From NCBI RefSeq assembly GCF_037992945.1, contig NZ_CP150304.1, forward strand, positions 1,801,501 through 1,865,500: a DNA stretch of 64,000 bases, written 5' to 3'. Origin of the DNA: Peribacillus sp. FSL E2-0218 (lineage in GTDB: Bacteria; Bacillota; Bacilli; Bacillales; DSM-1321). The translations under genes and the position numbers were made by a program. A model generated the notes under the pieces. That model did no database searches. It was not told the DNA's origin and saw only the letters and a list, made by a program, of their open reading frames with translations. Below are positions 8,929 to 18,487 of the stretch, in pieces. The first letter of the stretch is position 1. Every line of letters begins with the position of its first letter.

Positions 8929-9918
8929 TTGGATATGGACATGGTAAATTTATATTACAAGAAATCAGGAAAAACCAATGAGGTAAATTTAGATATGAAT
9001 ATATTACAATCCCATACAGCATTAAATAGAGAAGAATGGGCTAAATTACGTAACAAAACACCGTTGTTGTTATCAAAAAATGAATTGGAGAATGTTAAAG
9101 GAACAAATGATATAATTTCTCTTCAAGAAGTGGAGGAGATTTACCTACCCTTATCACGTTTAATTAATCTAAAAGTGGAAGCATCTAGACAATGGAAGGG
9201 GGTAACCTGCTCATTTTTAGATAAAAAACCTAAAAAAGTCCCTTTTGTTATTGGTGTTGCAGGAAGTGTTGCAGTTGGGAAAAGCACCACTGCTAGAGTG
9301 TTGAGAACCCTTTTATCAAGGTGGGAAAGCCATAAAAAAGTGGATCTGGTTACAACAGACGGTTTCTTATACTCTACGGATACTTTAGAAAAAAAGGGAC
9401 TGATGAGTAGAAAAGGTTTTCCAGAAAGCTATGACACCCAAAAATTAATTGATTTCATGGTTAGAGTGAAATCCGGAGTAGATTAAGTGGAAGCACCAGT
9501 ATACTCTCATCTAACATATGACATAGTGCCCGACAAAGCTGAAATTATAAGAAATCCAGATATCCTTATTGTAGAGGGAATTAATGTTCTTCAAGTTAAA
9601 AATTCCAATCCTTTATTTGTAAGTGACTTTTTTGACTTTTCAATCTATCTTGACGCCGAAGAAAGTGATATAAAGCAATGGTATATCGAAAGGTTCTTTC
9701 TCCTTCAAAAGACAGCATTCGAGGATAAACAATCCTATTTTCATCGGTATAAAGATTTTTCTCAGAAAGAAGCAATGGAAAAAGCTACTGAAATTTGGGC
9801 AGACATTAATGCTAAAAATTTAAAAGAAAATATACTGCCTACGATGAGAAGGGCTGATTTAATACTTAGAAAAAATCACGATCATGAAATTGAAAAAGTA
9901 TATTTAAAGAAGTTCTAG
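8929..9918 (+). pseudogene. coaA: Type I pantothenate kinase CoaA, interrupted by an in-frame TAA
   Basis: CoaA phosphorylates pantothenate in the first step of coenzyme A synthesis. The first segment (TTG 8929, or ATG 8935/8941, to TAA 9484-9486) carries the P-loop GVAGSVAVGKST, TTDGFL and RKGFPESYD. The second continues in the same frame after the stop with APVYSHLTYD, ILIVEGINVLQ, FFDFSIYLDAEE and ENILPTMRRADLILRK. Joined, they cover the whole family length (about 330 codons). The stop sits where the B. subtilis protein reads KSGKDSVKAPVYSH (here KSGVD-stop-VEAPVYSH), so one base change (such as TCA or AAA to TAA) explains it. The P-loop half and the C-terminal half would not be active separately. 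A sequencing error is possible. Confidence 0.9.
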
Positions 9919-9938
9919 CTGCCATTTGGCAGCTTTTT
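9917..9938 (+). terminator. Rho-independent terminator after coaA
   Basis: AGCTGCC / GGCAGCT stem with an ATTT-type loop followed by TTTTT, overlapping the coaA stop codon. Confidence 0.8.
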
Positions 9939-10211
9939 ATGGTTTTTTTCAAATCCCGATTGGAGGTTGGTTTATCCTAAGCATATTCAATCCTATATTA
10001 TTCAACCCTGTGACAGATTAGGCTTATGCTGTTCAAAAAAAGCAAAAACCAACTTGTATTTTACCAGCTTCGTCAGCTACATTTGGGTTGCTTTCATGAC
10101 GAATGTTACGTCAAAAAGTAATTAAAAAGCATTATCTACGTACACTGCCGGGGGGAGGGTATAATAGTAGGAGATAACAAAAATATCAAACAGTGGAAGG
10201 GAAAGAAATTA

Positions 10212-10970
10212 ATGAAATACGAGTGGAGAAAAAAAGAGAAGGAATTATATATTCCAAAGAGAAAGCCTGAACTTGTCACAATTCCGGAGCAATATTTTTT
10301 CTCGATAGGGGGAAAAGGAAATCCAAATGAGCAGGAATTTGCTGAAAAGATAGGTGTTCTTTATTCATTAGCTTATGCGGTGAGAATGATACCGAAGCAG
10401 GGGGAAACTCCCGATGGGTATTTCGAATATACTGTATATCCATTAGAAGGTGTATGGAATCTAACAGAAGCGGGCAGGAAATTAAATACATTGGATAAGG
10501 AAGAATTATTATATACGATCATGATTAGACAGCCGGACTTTGTAACAAAAGAAGTAGCAGAGAGAGCGTTTGAACATGTAGAAAAAAAGAAACCTCATCC
10601 CTTTCTAAATGAAGCGAAGTTCGGTACATATGAAGATGGTTTAACTGTCCAGATGCTTCATGTCGGTCCATATGATGACGAACCCCAAAGTTTCCAACTC
10701 ATGAAAGAATTCACCGAAAATAATAATCTGGAACGAATTTCATTACAACATAGAGAAATATATCTTTCTGATTTCAGGAAAGTTGAACCTGCAAAATTAA
10801 AGACTGTGTTGCGTTATAAGGTTAAGGCGATTGAATGTTTTGTTAACTACCCACATGTCATTGCTATCGAATTTATCGATGGAGGCGTGAGCTCTGAGTA
10901 CCGGATATGTTATGTTTATAGACTGCAATCAAGGAGGCCAGATAAAATGGGTCTTTTTTTATTTGTTTAG
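10212..10970 (+). CDS. GyrI-like small-molecule binding domain protein
   Basis: The 252-residue protein matches the GyrI-like (SOUL/BacI-type) family of small-molecule binding proteins without a DNA-binding domain: N-terminal KYEWRKKEKELY, the middle GVWNLTEAGRKLN, and the C-terminal signature VQMLHVGPYDDEPQSFQLMKEF with EIYLSDFRKVEPAKLKTVLRYKV. Family members usually end soon after that last motif, about residue 208; here about 40 further residues with no family resemblance follow, suggesting loss of the original stop or a small frameshift. The start ATG at 10212 has GGAAGGGAAAG upstream. A TATAAT at 10160-10165 may be its -10 element, but no good -35 is visible. Confidence 0.75.
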   Translation: MKYEWRKKEKELYIPKRKPELVTIPEQYFFSIGGKGNPNEQEFAEKIGVLYSLAYAVRMIPKQGETPDGYFEYTVYPLEGVWNLTEAGRKLNTLDKEELLYTIMIRQPDFVTKEVAERAFEHVEKKKPHPFLNEAKFGTYEDGLTVQMLHVGPYDDEPQSFQLMKEFTENNNLERISLQHREIYLSDFRKVEPAKLKTVLRYKVKAIECFVNYPHVIAIEFIDGGVSSEYRICYVYRLQSRRPDKMGLFLFV

Positions 10971-11202
10971 ATACACATTTTAAATCAGTCCCAAAATTAT
11001 AAAAGAATAAAACTATTTTAATATTCCGTTTGTTTCAATTTATGTTAATGTATTGGATTGCATCTCTGTGATAAAACACTTACATTTCCTTTTATCTATG
11101 TATAATTACCTGAATATATTGAATTGACTTTAAATTAATATAATTCAGTGATATTATTTTATTAGAATATTCAAACTATTAATTCGAAGGTGAGGCACTC
11201 AA

Positions 11203-12390
11203 ATGTCACAGATGTTGGCTTTAGTTATTGTTATTTTGATTTTATTTGCAGGAGACATAGTGGCTGTTCGAACCAAAGCCTGGGTACCTTCCGTTTTTAT
11301 TTCCGCGATCCTATTTCTGGCTGGCTATTGGACATTCTTCCCGAAAGACATCGTTTCAATCGCAGGTATTCCGCCTGTAGTGGCAACCATGATGATGTAC
11401 CTTTTGATCACGAATATGGGAACATTGCTTTCGATACGGGAATTGATGAATCAATGGAAAACGATTGTCATCTCCCTATCTGGCATTCTTGGTATTGTAG
11501 CGCTACTATTCGGAATCGGCGTATTAATCTTTGATTTGCAAACGGTGCTTGTCGCGATACCTCCTTTAGTCGGCGGCATGGTATCTTCAATAATCATGTC
11601 GGAAGGAGCTGCAGATGCAGGTCTGACGAGTTTGTCCGTCTTTGCCATCGTTATTTATGTGATGCAAGGTTTCGCTGGCTATCCTTTGACATCCATTTTT
11701 TTAAAGAAAGAAGGCAAGAAGCTTCTTGGGCAATATCGAACTGGACAATTAACGGTAAAAAAGAGTGATTCGGCATCTGAAGCTGGAGGCATGGCGGAAC
11801 TTAAGCTGTTTAAAAAACTTCCCGATAAATATAATACGGAATATTTTAAATTTTTCAGGCTCGCGGTTGTTGCTTTTCTAGCTTACCTTGTTTCAACTGG
11901 TTTGGCACCGATCATATCCATCAATGCCTTTGTTCTTTGCTTGCTTTTTGGAGTCATTGCAAAAAGTATCGGTTTCCTGGAAAGACAGGCTTTGCAAAAA
12001 GCGAATGGGTTTGGTTTTGCCATCATGGCCCTTATGCTTTTCGTTTTTGACGGATTGAAAAGTGCAACGCCAAGCATGATGATGGAGATCCTTTATCCAC
12101 TTGTTGTTTGCATTATCTTAGCGGTGATTGGAATGTATATATTCTCATTCATTGCAGGTACGTTACTAAAAGTCAGTAAAGAAATGGCCTTTGCTGTATC
12201 TTTAACGGCCTTATATGGATTTCCAGCTGATTACATTATCACCAATGAAGTGGTCAATTCATTGACAAAAGATGAAAAAGAAAAAGAAGCATTGCTAAGC
12301 CATATGCTGCCGCCGATGCTAGTCGGCGGATTCATATCGGTTACTATTGTATCGGTCATTCTAGCAGGAATATTCGTGCAATTTTTGTAA
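11203..12390 (+). CDS. Putative carboxylate/amino acid transporter membrane protein
   Basis: A 395-residue integral membrane protein with about 10 hydrophobic segments separated by short loops; the longest cytoplasmic-like loop (about residues 165-205) is charged. I do not recognise a named family; the glycine-rich segments (LVGGMVSSIIMSEGAADAG) and two-halved layout resemble GltS/2-keto permease-like carriers. It starts 18 bases upstream of an M20 hydrolase and shares its ribosome-binding-site style, so it probably imports the acylated or carbamoylated amino acid or peptide that the two hydrolases cleave (inference). Start ATG 11203 has GAAGGTGAGG upstream. Confidence 0.65.
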   Translation: MSQMLALVIVILILFAGDIVAVRTKAWVPSVFISAILFLAGYWTFFPKDIVSIAGIPPVVATMMMYLLITNMGTLLSIRELMNQWKTIVISLSGILGIVALLFGIGVLIFDLQTVLVAIPPLVGGMVSSIIMSEGAADAGLTSLSVFAIVIYVMQGFAGYPLTSIFLKKEGKKLLGQYRTGQLTVKKSDSASEAGGMAELKLFKKLPDKYNTEYFKFFRLAVVAFLAYLVSTGLAPIISINAFVLCLLFGVIAKSIGFLERQALQKANGFGFAIMALMLFVFDGLKSATPSMMMEILYPLVVCIILAVIGMYIFSFIAGTLLKVSKEMAFAVSLTALYGFPADYIITNEVVNSLTKDEKEKEALLSHMLPPMLVGGFISVTIVSVILAGIFVQFL

Positions 12391-12408
12391 GCAGAGGAGG
12401 AATTCTAG

Positions 12409-13641
12409 GTGAGTCTTGATGAACGTATAGAAAAGCAAATAAATGAGTTGAGCAAATTCACAGCAACACCAGGAAAAGGGACTACCCGGCTTACTTATAG
12501 CAAGGAAGACTTACTTACCCGAAATTATATGAAAGATAAAATGCAGGAGTATGGACTAACGGTTCGGGAAGATGGCTTGGGGAATATTTTTGGAAAGCTT
12601 GAGGGTACCGTAAAAGATGCTCCGAGCGTTCTGATCGGTTCACATTTTGATTCCGTCCCAAATGGCGGTGCATATGATGGGCCAGCGGGCGTAATTGTCG
12701 CTCTTGAAGTGGCAGCCCTTTTTGCCAAGAATCAATTGATACCTAAATATCCGTTGGAAATCGTTGCGCTCATTGAAGAAGAAGGGTCTCGTTTTGGCGG
12801 GGGGCTAATGGGGTCGAGAGGCATGGTTGGCTCCCTTAGTGAGGACGATTTTAAAAGATTGAAGGACAAAGATGGCATCACAACCTTAGAAGCGATGGCG
12901 GAGATCGGACTGGATGGTTCGCTTCCAAAGAAGAGAGAGCCGATGACCATTAAGTCATTTCTTGAATTGCATATAGAACAAGGGCCCATTCTTGAAGAAA
13001 AGGATATCCCCATTGGGGTTGTAGAAGCTATCGTTGGTTTAACGCAACTGGAAGTAACGATAGAAGGAAAGGCAGGACATGCAGGCACAACTCCGATGGA
13101 TCGCAGAACGGATGCATTGGTTACGGCCGCCCAAATCATTTCCCGATTACCGGGCTTAGCGATCGAGGAGGGAGAAGGAACGGTCATCACGACGGGCCGC
13201 CTTCATGTTTTTCCAAATGGAGCAAACGTCATTCCCGATAAAGTGGTATTTTCAGTGGATATACGATCTGGCAAGGAAGAAAATATGAACCATGTCATCA
13301 GCAAGGTACGGGAATTAATCGATTCCTATCAAAATCAAGGTTTTCAGACAACGGCTGAACAGTTATTATATATGCCCCCTAAAATCTTGAATGAGGAGAT
13401 CAGCGCTTTGATGAAAGAAATCAGTGCCGATTTAGGTATCCCATACTGCTCGATTAACAGCGGTGCAGGTCACGATGCGATGGTTTTTTCCGATGTCACT
13501 GATGTCGGCATGCTCTTCGTTCCTAGTAAAGCAGGACTAAGTCATTGTCCAGAGGAATGGTCTGATGCACGTCATTTGGCGAATGGTGTGCAAATATTTT
13601 ACGAATTGGCTAAACGTTTAACGGAGGTAGATATGGGATGA
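12409..13641 (+). CDS. M20-family Zn-dependent amidase (N-carbamoyl-L-amino acid hydrolase / allantoate amidohydrolase type)
   Basis: A 410-residue metallohydrolase of the hydantoinase/carbamoylase branch of M20. Metal site motifs are present: GSHFDSVPNGGAYDG (H79, D81), EEEGSRFGGGLMGSR, HIEQGP, the lid-domain GKAGHAGTTPM, GAGHDAM and SHCPEEW. This branch hydrolyses N-carbamoyl amino acids, allantoate or ureidoglycolate; which one cannot be read from the sequence. GTG start at 12409 with AGAGGAGGAATTCTAG just upstream. Its end overlaps the ATGA start of the next M20 gene, so translation is coupled. Confidence 0.85.
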   Translation: MSLDERIEKQINELSKFTATPGKGTTRLTYSKEDLLTRNYMKDKMQEYGLTVREDGLGNIFGKLEGTVKDAPSVLIGSHFDSVPNGGAYDGPAGVIVALEVAALFAKNQLIPKYPLEIVALIEEEGSRFGGGLMGSRGMVGSLSEDDFKRLKDKDGITTLEAMAEIGLDGSLPKKREPMTIKSFLELHIEQGPILEEKDIPIGVVEAIVGLTQLEVTIEGKAGHAGTTPMDRRTDALVTAAQIISRLPGLAIEEGEGTVITTGRLHVFPNGANVIPDKVVFSVDIRSGKEENMNHVISKVRELIDSYQNQGFQTTAEQLLYMPPKILNEEISALMKEISADLGIPYCSINSGAGHDAMVFSDVTDVGMLFVPSKAGLSHCPEEWSDARHLANGVQIFYELAKRLTEVDMG

Positions 13642-14825
13642 TCAATCAAATGATAAAAGCAACCATTCAAAATCATGGTGCTGAATTAACGGAAATACGC
13701 AGAAAACTACATAGCGAACCTGAGGTATCCTGGGAGGAAGTAAGAACGACTGCCTTTGTTTGTGAATATCTTGAAAAATTAGGCATCACTTATAGAAAAG
13801 CGGAACCAACTGGCGTTATTGCGGAAATTAAAGGAGGCACACCAGGAAAAACGGTAGCATTACGAGCGGATATGGATGCACTTTCTGTTGAACAGTTAAA
13901 TAAGGATTTGCCGTATGCTTCAAAAGAAGCGGGTAAAATGCATGCTTGCGGTCATGATGCACACACAGCCATGCTATTGATTGCAGCGAAGGCCCTAAAT
14001 GCAGGTAAAGAAGAATTACCAGGAAATGTTCGATTAATTTTCCAACCAGCCGAAGAAGTGGCAACAGGTGCAAAGGAAATGGTTAAACAAGGGGCAGTCG
14101 AAGGTGTCGATAATGTGTTTGGCATTCATATTTGGTCGCAAATGCCGACAAGCAAGGTCGCTTGTACTCCAGGCCCTTCATTCGCTTCAGCAGATATCTT
14201 TACCGTAAAGTTTAAAGGAAGAGGGGGGCATGGTGCAATGCCACAGGATTGTATTGATGCAACCATCGTTGCCTCTTCCTTCGTCATGAATGTTCAATCG
14301 GTCGTATCAAGAACGGTCGATCCCCAACATCCCGCTGTTTTGACAGTTGGAAAAATGGAAGTAGGCACCCGATTTAATGTCATTGCTGAAAATGCCGTGA
14401 TTGAAGGGACTGTCCGTTGCTTTGATCCGAAGACCCGTGATCATATTGAAAAACAGCTTCAGATTTATGCTGAAAATGTCGCTAATATATATGGGGCGAT
14501 GGCGGAGGTTGAGTACTATCGCGGCACGCAAGCTGTCATCAATGATGAATCCAGTGCCAAGTTAGTGCAAAACGTGGCTGCCCATGCATTTGGCGAAGAG
14601 GCCATATATAATGAAAAGCCCACAATGGGCGGGGAAGACTTTAGCTTTTATTTAGATGAAGTACCTGGAAGCTTCGCTTTGGTTGGAGCTGGAAACCGAG
14701 AAAAAGATACGCAATGGGCCCATCATCACGGAAAATTCAATATCGACGAGGATGCGCTGGCTACAGGAGCAGAGCTTTATGCTCAATATGCATGGGCATA
14801 TCTGAACGAAGGGACTGAAAAATAG
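13638..14825 (+). CDS. M20D amidohydrolase (N-acyl-L-amino acid / hippurate hydrolase type)
   Basis: A 395-residue amidohydrolase with the M20D signatures RRKLHSEPEVSWEE, MHACGHDAHT (C104, H106 as metal ligands), QPAEEVATGAKEM, GRGGHGAMPQD in the dimerisation lid, and GGEDFSFYL with the C-terminal HHGKF. Members cleave N-acyl amino acids, hippurate or indole-acetyl conjugates in the cytoplasm. The start overlaps the stop of the preceding M20 gene (ATGA), making one operon with the transporter. A hairpin terminator follows. Confidence 0.88.
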   Translation: MINQMIKATIQNHGAELTEIRRKLHSEPEVSWEEVRTTAFVCEYLEKLGITYRKAEPTGVIAEIKGGTPGKTVALRADMDALSVEQLNKDLPYASKEAGKMHACGHDAHTAMLLIAAKALNAGKEELPGNVRLIFQPAEEVATGAKEMVKQGAVEGVDNVFGIHIWSQMPTSKVACTPGPSFASADIFTVKFKGRGGHGAMPQDCIDATIVASSFVMNVQSVVSRTVDPQHPAVLTVGKMEVGTRFNVIAENAVIEGTVRCFDPKTRDHIEKQLQIYAENVANIYGAMAEVEYYRGTQAVINDESSAKLVQNVAAHAFGEEAIYNEKPTMGGEDFSFYLDEVPGSFALVGAGNREKDTQWAHHHGKFNIDEDALATGAELYAQYAWAYLNEGTEK

Positions 14826-14846
14826 GGGGAACCTGCAAATATGGGT

Positions 14847-14883
14847 AAAGAAGGAAGCTGATTGGCTGCCTTCTTTCTTTTGT
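14847..14883 (+). terminator. Rho-independent terminator closing the M20 operon
   Basis: Imperfect hairpin AAAGAAGG(AAGC)...(GGCTG)CCTTCTTT followed by CTTTTG, 21 bases after the M20D stop. Confidence 0.7.
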
Positions 14884-15360
14884 AATCGCCCCATTAGGAC
14901 GCTTGCTTGTTTCAAACAATAGAGAATCCACAGATGGAAAGTGGTGTTATTTTCCAATCAAAGACTTGGTCTGATCAAAACATCCTTTCCGTGGACAATT
15001 ATTAGTTGGTCTTCGGTATTGGGGATTGCTACAGCTGAAAGCAAGCGTGATGCGCTCACACCGTTTTTCCGCTGCTTCACGTGACTGCTCGATAGATTTG
15101 TAAGAACGGACAAAAAAACATTGGCAAGTTCGTTCCAAATGTTAATCTCGCTTTGTTCTGCTGCAAGGTTTGAATCCAAAAAATATGTAAAAGAAAATTG
15201 CGTGGAATCAAGATAGTTGGTCACGATAAAGCATTTTCATTTTGGCTAGGTAGTCTTATTGTCTTTTCGGCCAATCATAATAATGGTGAAATATTCATAT
15301 TGATTAGCTTGTAACGGATAATCAATCAAGACAATGTTCTAGCAGGAAGGAGGACTGAAA
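14884..15360. other. Gap with a probable decayed minus-strand reading frame
   Basis: About 475 bases without an intact gene. On the minus strand two overlapping frames (14958-15224 and 14947-15138) look protein-like and may be one gene split by a frameshift: the first contains FTYFLDSNLAAEQSEINIWN, the second YKSIEQSREAAEKRCERIT and several cysteines. No family is recognised, and this may be a remnant. The last 60 bases hold the ribosome binding site of the next gene. Confidence 0.3.
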
Positions 15361-16263
15361 ATGGCATCCATTGTTTACACAGCCATATTGATTAGTAGCA
15401 TAATATTTTTAGCGAGGAAAAATGTCGATAAAGAAACTTATTTTCCGTTAAAAATATTGGGATATTTTATATTAGGTTCTTTTACCTTTAATATCAATCA
15501 AATTTCCCTTCCACTTGGGTTTATCGTCTACTTGATATTTTTTCGGCCAAAATTGAATGTGCAGGGTAAACGAATAGCTGCAGTCTTTGGTTTTTTGGCC
15601 TTTATAATCGTCCAATGGATGACACCGTATGTCATTGATGGATGGAAAAATCGGCCAATATCGATGGAGCATGAGCTTGGTTCAGTATATACAGTCGATT
15701 TTCAAGAAGAAAATGAACGGGTTATGCAGGAATTGAATGTAAAGAGCAGCAGTTTGAGGCTTGATAACTTCGAGGTCGACTATACGGAAGATGGCAGTAT
15801 TACGGATTTAAGCTGGAAACTGGGTGGGCAAAATGATGATGGCTATACCCTCTATCAAATCGAATATGATATGGATAAGAATAGATACCAAGTCATGAAA
15901 AGTCAACTCGAACCGGGTCCCCATTCCAACCAATTTCTTGACGCTGAGCGTTTTTTTGAAAATCTTAGTGTGCTTGATATAAAAGATCTTACACATGCTA
16001 AGGGTGACTTTCCTTCCTATGTTATCAAAAGTACTGGGGAACGAATTCATTATTCTGAAGGAAATCCAACCCATATCCTAACAGATGGAGAAATAAAATT
16101 AGTGGAAAATGACCAGGTACCAGTTGAGGGGTATATCATTTCCACATTTGCCATGAAGAAAACGGAAGAAAAAAGGAATGATCGAGGGAATATCTCACAA
16201 GAAAGCTTCGAGAGCACTGAATACTCTGAGTATCTATTAGATGTGATTGTTGGTGAGAAATGA
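15361..16263 (+). CDS. Hypothetical membrane protein with an extracytoplasmic domain
   Basis: A 300-residue protein of unknown function. Four hydrophobic segments fill residues about 1-105, followed by a soluble acidic domain (about 115-300) with alternating charged and aromatic residues that would lie outside the cell. No catalytic motif is recognised. Start ATG 15361 has AGGAAGGAGGACTGAAA upstream, a strong site. It stands alone between the M20 operon and the short-chain dehydrogenase, on the same strand as both. Confidence 0.7.
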   Translation: MASIVYTAILISSIIFLARKNVDKETYFPLKILGYFILGSFTFNINQISLPLGFIVYLIFFRPKLNVQGKRIAAVFGFLAFIIVQWMTPYVIDGWKNRPISMEHELGSVYTVDFQEENERVMQELNVKSSSLRLDNFEVDYTEDGSITDLSWKLGGQNDDGYTLYQIEYDMDKNRYQVMKSQLEPGPHSNQFLDAERFFENLSVLDIKDLTHAKGDFPSYVIKSTGERIHYSEGNPTHILTDGEIKLVENDQVPVEGYIISTFAMKKTEEKRNDRGNISQESFESTEYSEYLLDVIVGEK

Positions 16264-16300
16264 TAGAAATGATGGTTGAATAGCTGCTAAGCAGAGGGGG

Positions 16301-16411
16301 GTGGCAGGTAGAGAAGCAGGAGACATTATTCCTTCAAATCCGTTTCTAGTAATTTTAGGGGTATGCATACTCAACTCGATTATTTATTTAAAAAGAAATA
16401 CCGCAATATGA
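16301..16411 (+). CDS. Possible small hydrophobic protein (36 residues)
   Basis: A short frame with a GTG start preceded by GCAGAGGGGG, placed between two genes of the same strand. It encodes a single hydrophobic stretch (PFLVILGVCILNSIIYL) followed by KRNTAI, which would make a one-pass membrane peptide. The ribosome-binding stretch sits unusually close to the start, so the call is weak. Confidence 0.25.
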   Translation: MAGREAGDIIPSNPFLVILGVCILNSIIYLKRNTAI

Positions 16412-16456
16412 ATGATTATTAAAGGGTAAATTCACTTTTATCATGGAGGGATATCA

Positions 16457-17230
16457 ATGGATCAGTTAAAAGGAAAAATTGCGATCATAACGGGAGTAAG
16501 CCGGCTGAAAGGGATTGGGGCTGCCATTTGTCAGGAGTTAGCTGAATCCGGGTATCATATATTTTTCACTTATTGGACCGAATATGATAAAGAAATGCCC
16601 TGGGGCATTGAATCCGATGAGCCCATGAAATTGCAAGAAGAGTTATTGAAAAAAGGTATAAAGGTATCGTGTATGGAGTTGGATTTAACTCAAAATGATG
16701 CCCCGGAACAGCTTATGAACCAAGTTTCCGAACAGCTAGGTCATCCGGATATCTTGATTAATAACGCAGCATACTCGACCAACAACGATTTTTCCAATAT
16801 AACGGCCGAAGAATTGGATCAACATTATCTGGTGAATGTCCGTGCAACAACCCTGCTGAGCAGTAAATTTGCCCAAAGGTTCGAAAAGAAATCAGGCGGA
16901 AGGATAGTCAACCTCACTTCAGGCCAATTTCAAGGGCCGATGCCAGGCGAATTGGCCTATGCCACAACAAAAGGGGCTGTAGATGCGCTAACCCTAACAT
17001 TGTCGGCTGAATTGGCCCCCTTAGGAATTACGGTTAATGCAGTAAACCCTGGTCCAACTGATACGGGGTGGATGACGGAGGAGATAAAAAATGAACTTAA
17101 ACCGATGTTTCCCTTCGGTAGAATCGGAAAACCGAAAGATATTGCAAAAACGATCAAATTTCTCGTAAGCGAGGAAGCAGATTGGGTAACAGGCCAGGTT
17201 ATTCATTCAGAGGGCGGTTTCAGAAGGTGA
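16457..17230 (+). CDS. SDR-family oxidoreductase (FabG-like)
   Basis: A 257-residue classical short-chain dehydrogenase/reductase: nucleotide-binding TGVSRLKGIG (residues about 13-22), NNAA, and the active-site Y-x3-K in YATTKG with the preceding Ser in NLTSGQ. The C-terminal VTGQVIHSEGGF is typical of 3-oxoacyl-ACP reductase-like members. The substrate cannot be inferred. B. cereus-group and Peribacillus genomes carry similar stand-alone SDRs. ATG 16457 follows ATGGAGGGATATCA. Confidence 0.85.
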   Translation: MDQLKGKIAIITGVSRLKGIGAAICQELAESGYHIFFTYWTEYDKEMPWGIESDEPMKLQEELLKKGIKVSCMELDLTQNDAPEQLMNQVSEQLGHPDILINNAAYSTNNDFSNITAEELDQHYLVNVRATTLLSSKFAQRFEKKSGGRIVNLTSGQFQGPMPGELAYATTKGAVDALTLTLSAELAPLGITVNAVNPGPTDTGWMTEEIKNELKPMFPFGRIGKPKDIAKTIKFLVSEEADWVTGQVIHSEGGFRR

Positions 17231-17310
17231 GTAAAACTGTTTTTTTTGCGTTAGGCAGACAAAACCAGCCGCTAGGTTGCAGCTGATTTTGTCGTCCGTC
17301 AAGCCTTTCA

Positions 17311-18357
17311 TTAAGACCGTTCAGATTTTACTAGGATTTTTACCTGGTTTTTTTCCTTGATCAAGCTTTCAAATCCTTCTTCAATAACATTGTCTAATGC
17401 GATTTTTTTCGTTACTAATTTATCGGCAGAAAAGTATCCTTTTTGCATTAAGGATAATACGGCCGGGAATACATTGCGGTAGCCAATGATGCCTTTGACC
17501 GTGCGTTCTTTCGTTACGATATCATTTGGCAGGATTTCTGCTCCTTTTTCCCATATACTGACGATAATCGTTTCGCCGCCAATCCCAGTGGATTGAATGG
17601 CTTGACGCAATACAGCAGGTACTCCTGTCACTTCAAATGAGACATCGACACCGCCATCTGTTAATCTAGCAATTTCAGCTACTGTATCCTCAACATCAGC
17701 TGGATTAATGATGATGGCTTCTAATTCTTTTGCTTTTGCCTGTCTTTCAGGGGAGATTTCGACTGCATAAATATCAGTGGCACCTGCTGCCTTCAATGCT
17801 TCGATTACGAGCAGTCCAATTGGTCCGCAGCCAAACACGGCCACCTTGTCCCCAGCTTTCACTTTACTTGAACGTACGGCATAAAGAGCAACTGCTGCTG
17901 GTTCTACCAATGCGCCTTGCTCATAAGACAAATCTTCTGGAAGTTTAAACAATAATTCTTCGTCGACAGCAACATATTCACTAAGACCTCCGCCCCCGCC
18001 GGCTAAGCCCAGGAATCCCATTTGTTCATCAAGGTTATAGGCACCTTGGTGGCCATGTGTAGCAAAGATCGGCTCAACCACTACACGATCGCCCACTTTA
18101 TAGTTAATAACTCCTTCGCCAACCTCCACTACTTCACCTGAAAATTCGTGTCCCAATGTTATTGGAGCAACCTCGTTAGTTAAAGGATGCGGTTTATCCA
18201 CTGGAATGAAGATCGGACCCCCTAAGTATTCGTGCAAATCGCTTCCGCAAATGCCGCACCATTTTACTTTCATTTTTACTTGACCTGCTTGTACAACCGG
18301 TTCATCTATCTCTTCTAGACGAATGTCTTTTCGATTATGCCATATTAGCGCTTTCAT
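17311..18357 (-). CDS. bdhA: (R,R)-butanediol dehydrogenase
   Basis: A 348-residue medium-chain Zn alcohol dehydrogenase. Catalytic Zn residues C37, H70 and E71 (CGICGSDLHEY and GHEFSG) and the NAD(P) motif GCGPIG are present, and the stretch around YNLDEQMGFLGLAGGGGG is that of B. subtilis BdhA, which interconverts acetoin and 2,3-butanediol. The four-cysteine structural Zn loop of many ADHs is not seen, as in other BdhA. It is divergent from a LysR gene with a palindromic operator between them, so the LysR protein probably controls it. The ATG is preceded by AAGGGGATGGAATG on the minus strand. Confidence 0.88.
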   Translation of the reverse strand: MKALIWHNRKDIRLEEIDEPVVQAGQVKMKVKWCGICGSDLHEYLGGPIFIPVDKPHPLTNEVAPITLGHEFSGEVVEVGEGVINYKVGDRVVVEPIFATHGHQGAYNLDEQMGFLGLAGGGGGLSEYVAVDEELLFKLPEDLSYEQGALVEPAAVALYAVRSSKVKAGDKVAVFGCGPIGLLVIEALKAAGATDIYAVEISPERQAKAKELEAIIINPADVEDTVAEIARLTDGGVDVSFEVTGVPAVLRQAIQSTGIGGETIIVSIWEKGAEILPNDIVTKERTVKGIIGYRNVFPAVLSLMQKGYFSADKLVTKKIALDNVIEEGFESLIKEKNQVKILVKSERS

Positions 18358-18435
18358 TCATTCCATCCCCTTATGTTAATTTCTTTTTCAATATAATTGT
18401 ACTATGAACTTTGCTTATGATAAATTTAGTTATTA

Positions 18436-18449
18436 TTAACTATAGTTAA
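18436..18449. promoter_or_regulatory. Palindromic operator candidate between bdhA and the LysR gene
   Basis: Perfect 14-base palindrome TTAACTATAGTTAA, 39 bases before the LysR start and about 80 bases before the bdhA start. Similar A/T-rich dyads serve as LysR recognition sites. Confidence 0.5.
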
Positions 18450-18487
18450 GTGCTGCTTAATTATAGAAAAACGAATAAGAGGTAAAT

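Noticed and set aside
12732..13190. 152-codon minus-strand frame inside the M20 carbamoylase-type gene
   Set aside because: Antisense shadow of a gene with clear catalytic motifs.
17258..17293. Hairpin GACAAAACCAGC / GCTGATTTTGTC between the SDR and bdhA genes
   Set aside because: It is a good stem, but no T run follows in either direction, so I do not call it a terminator.
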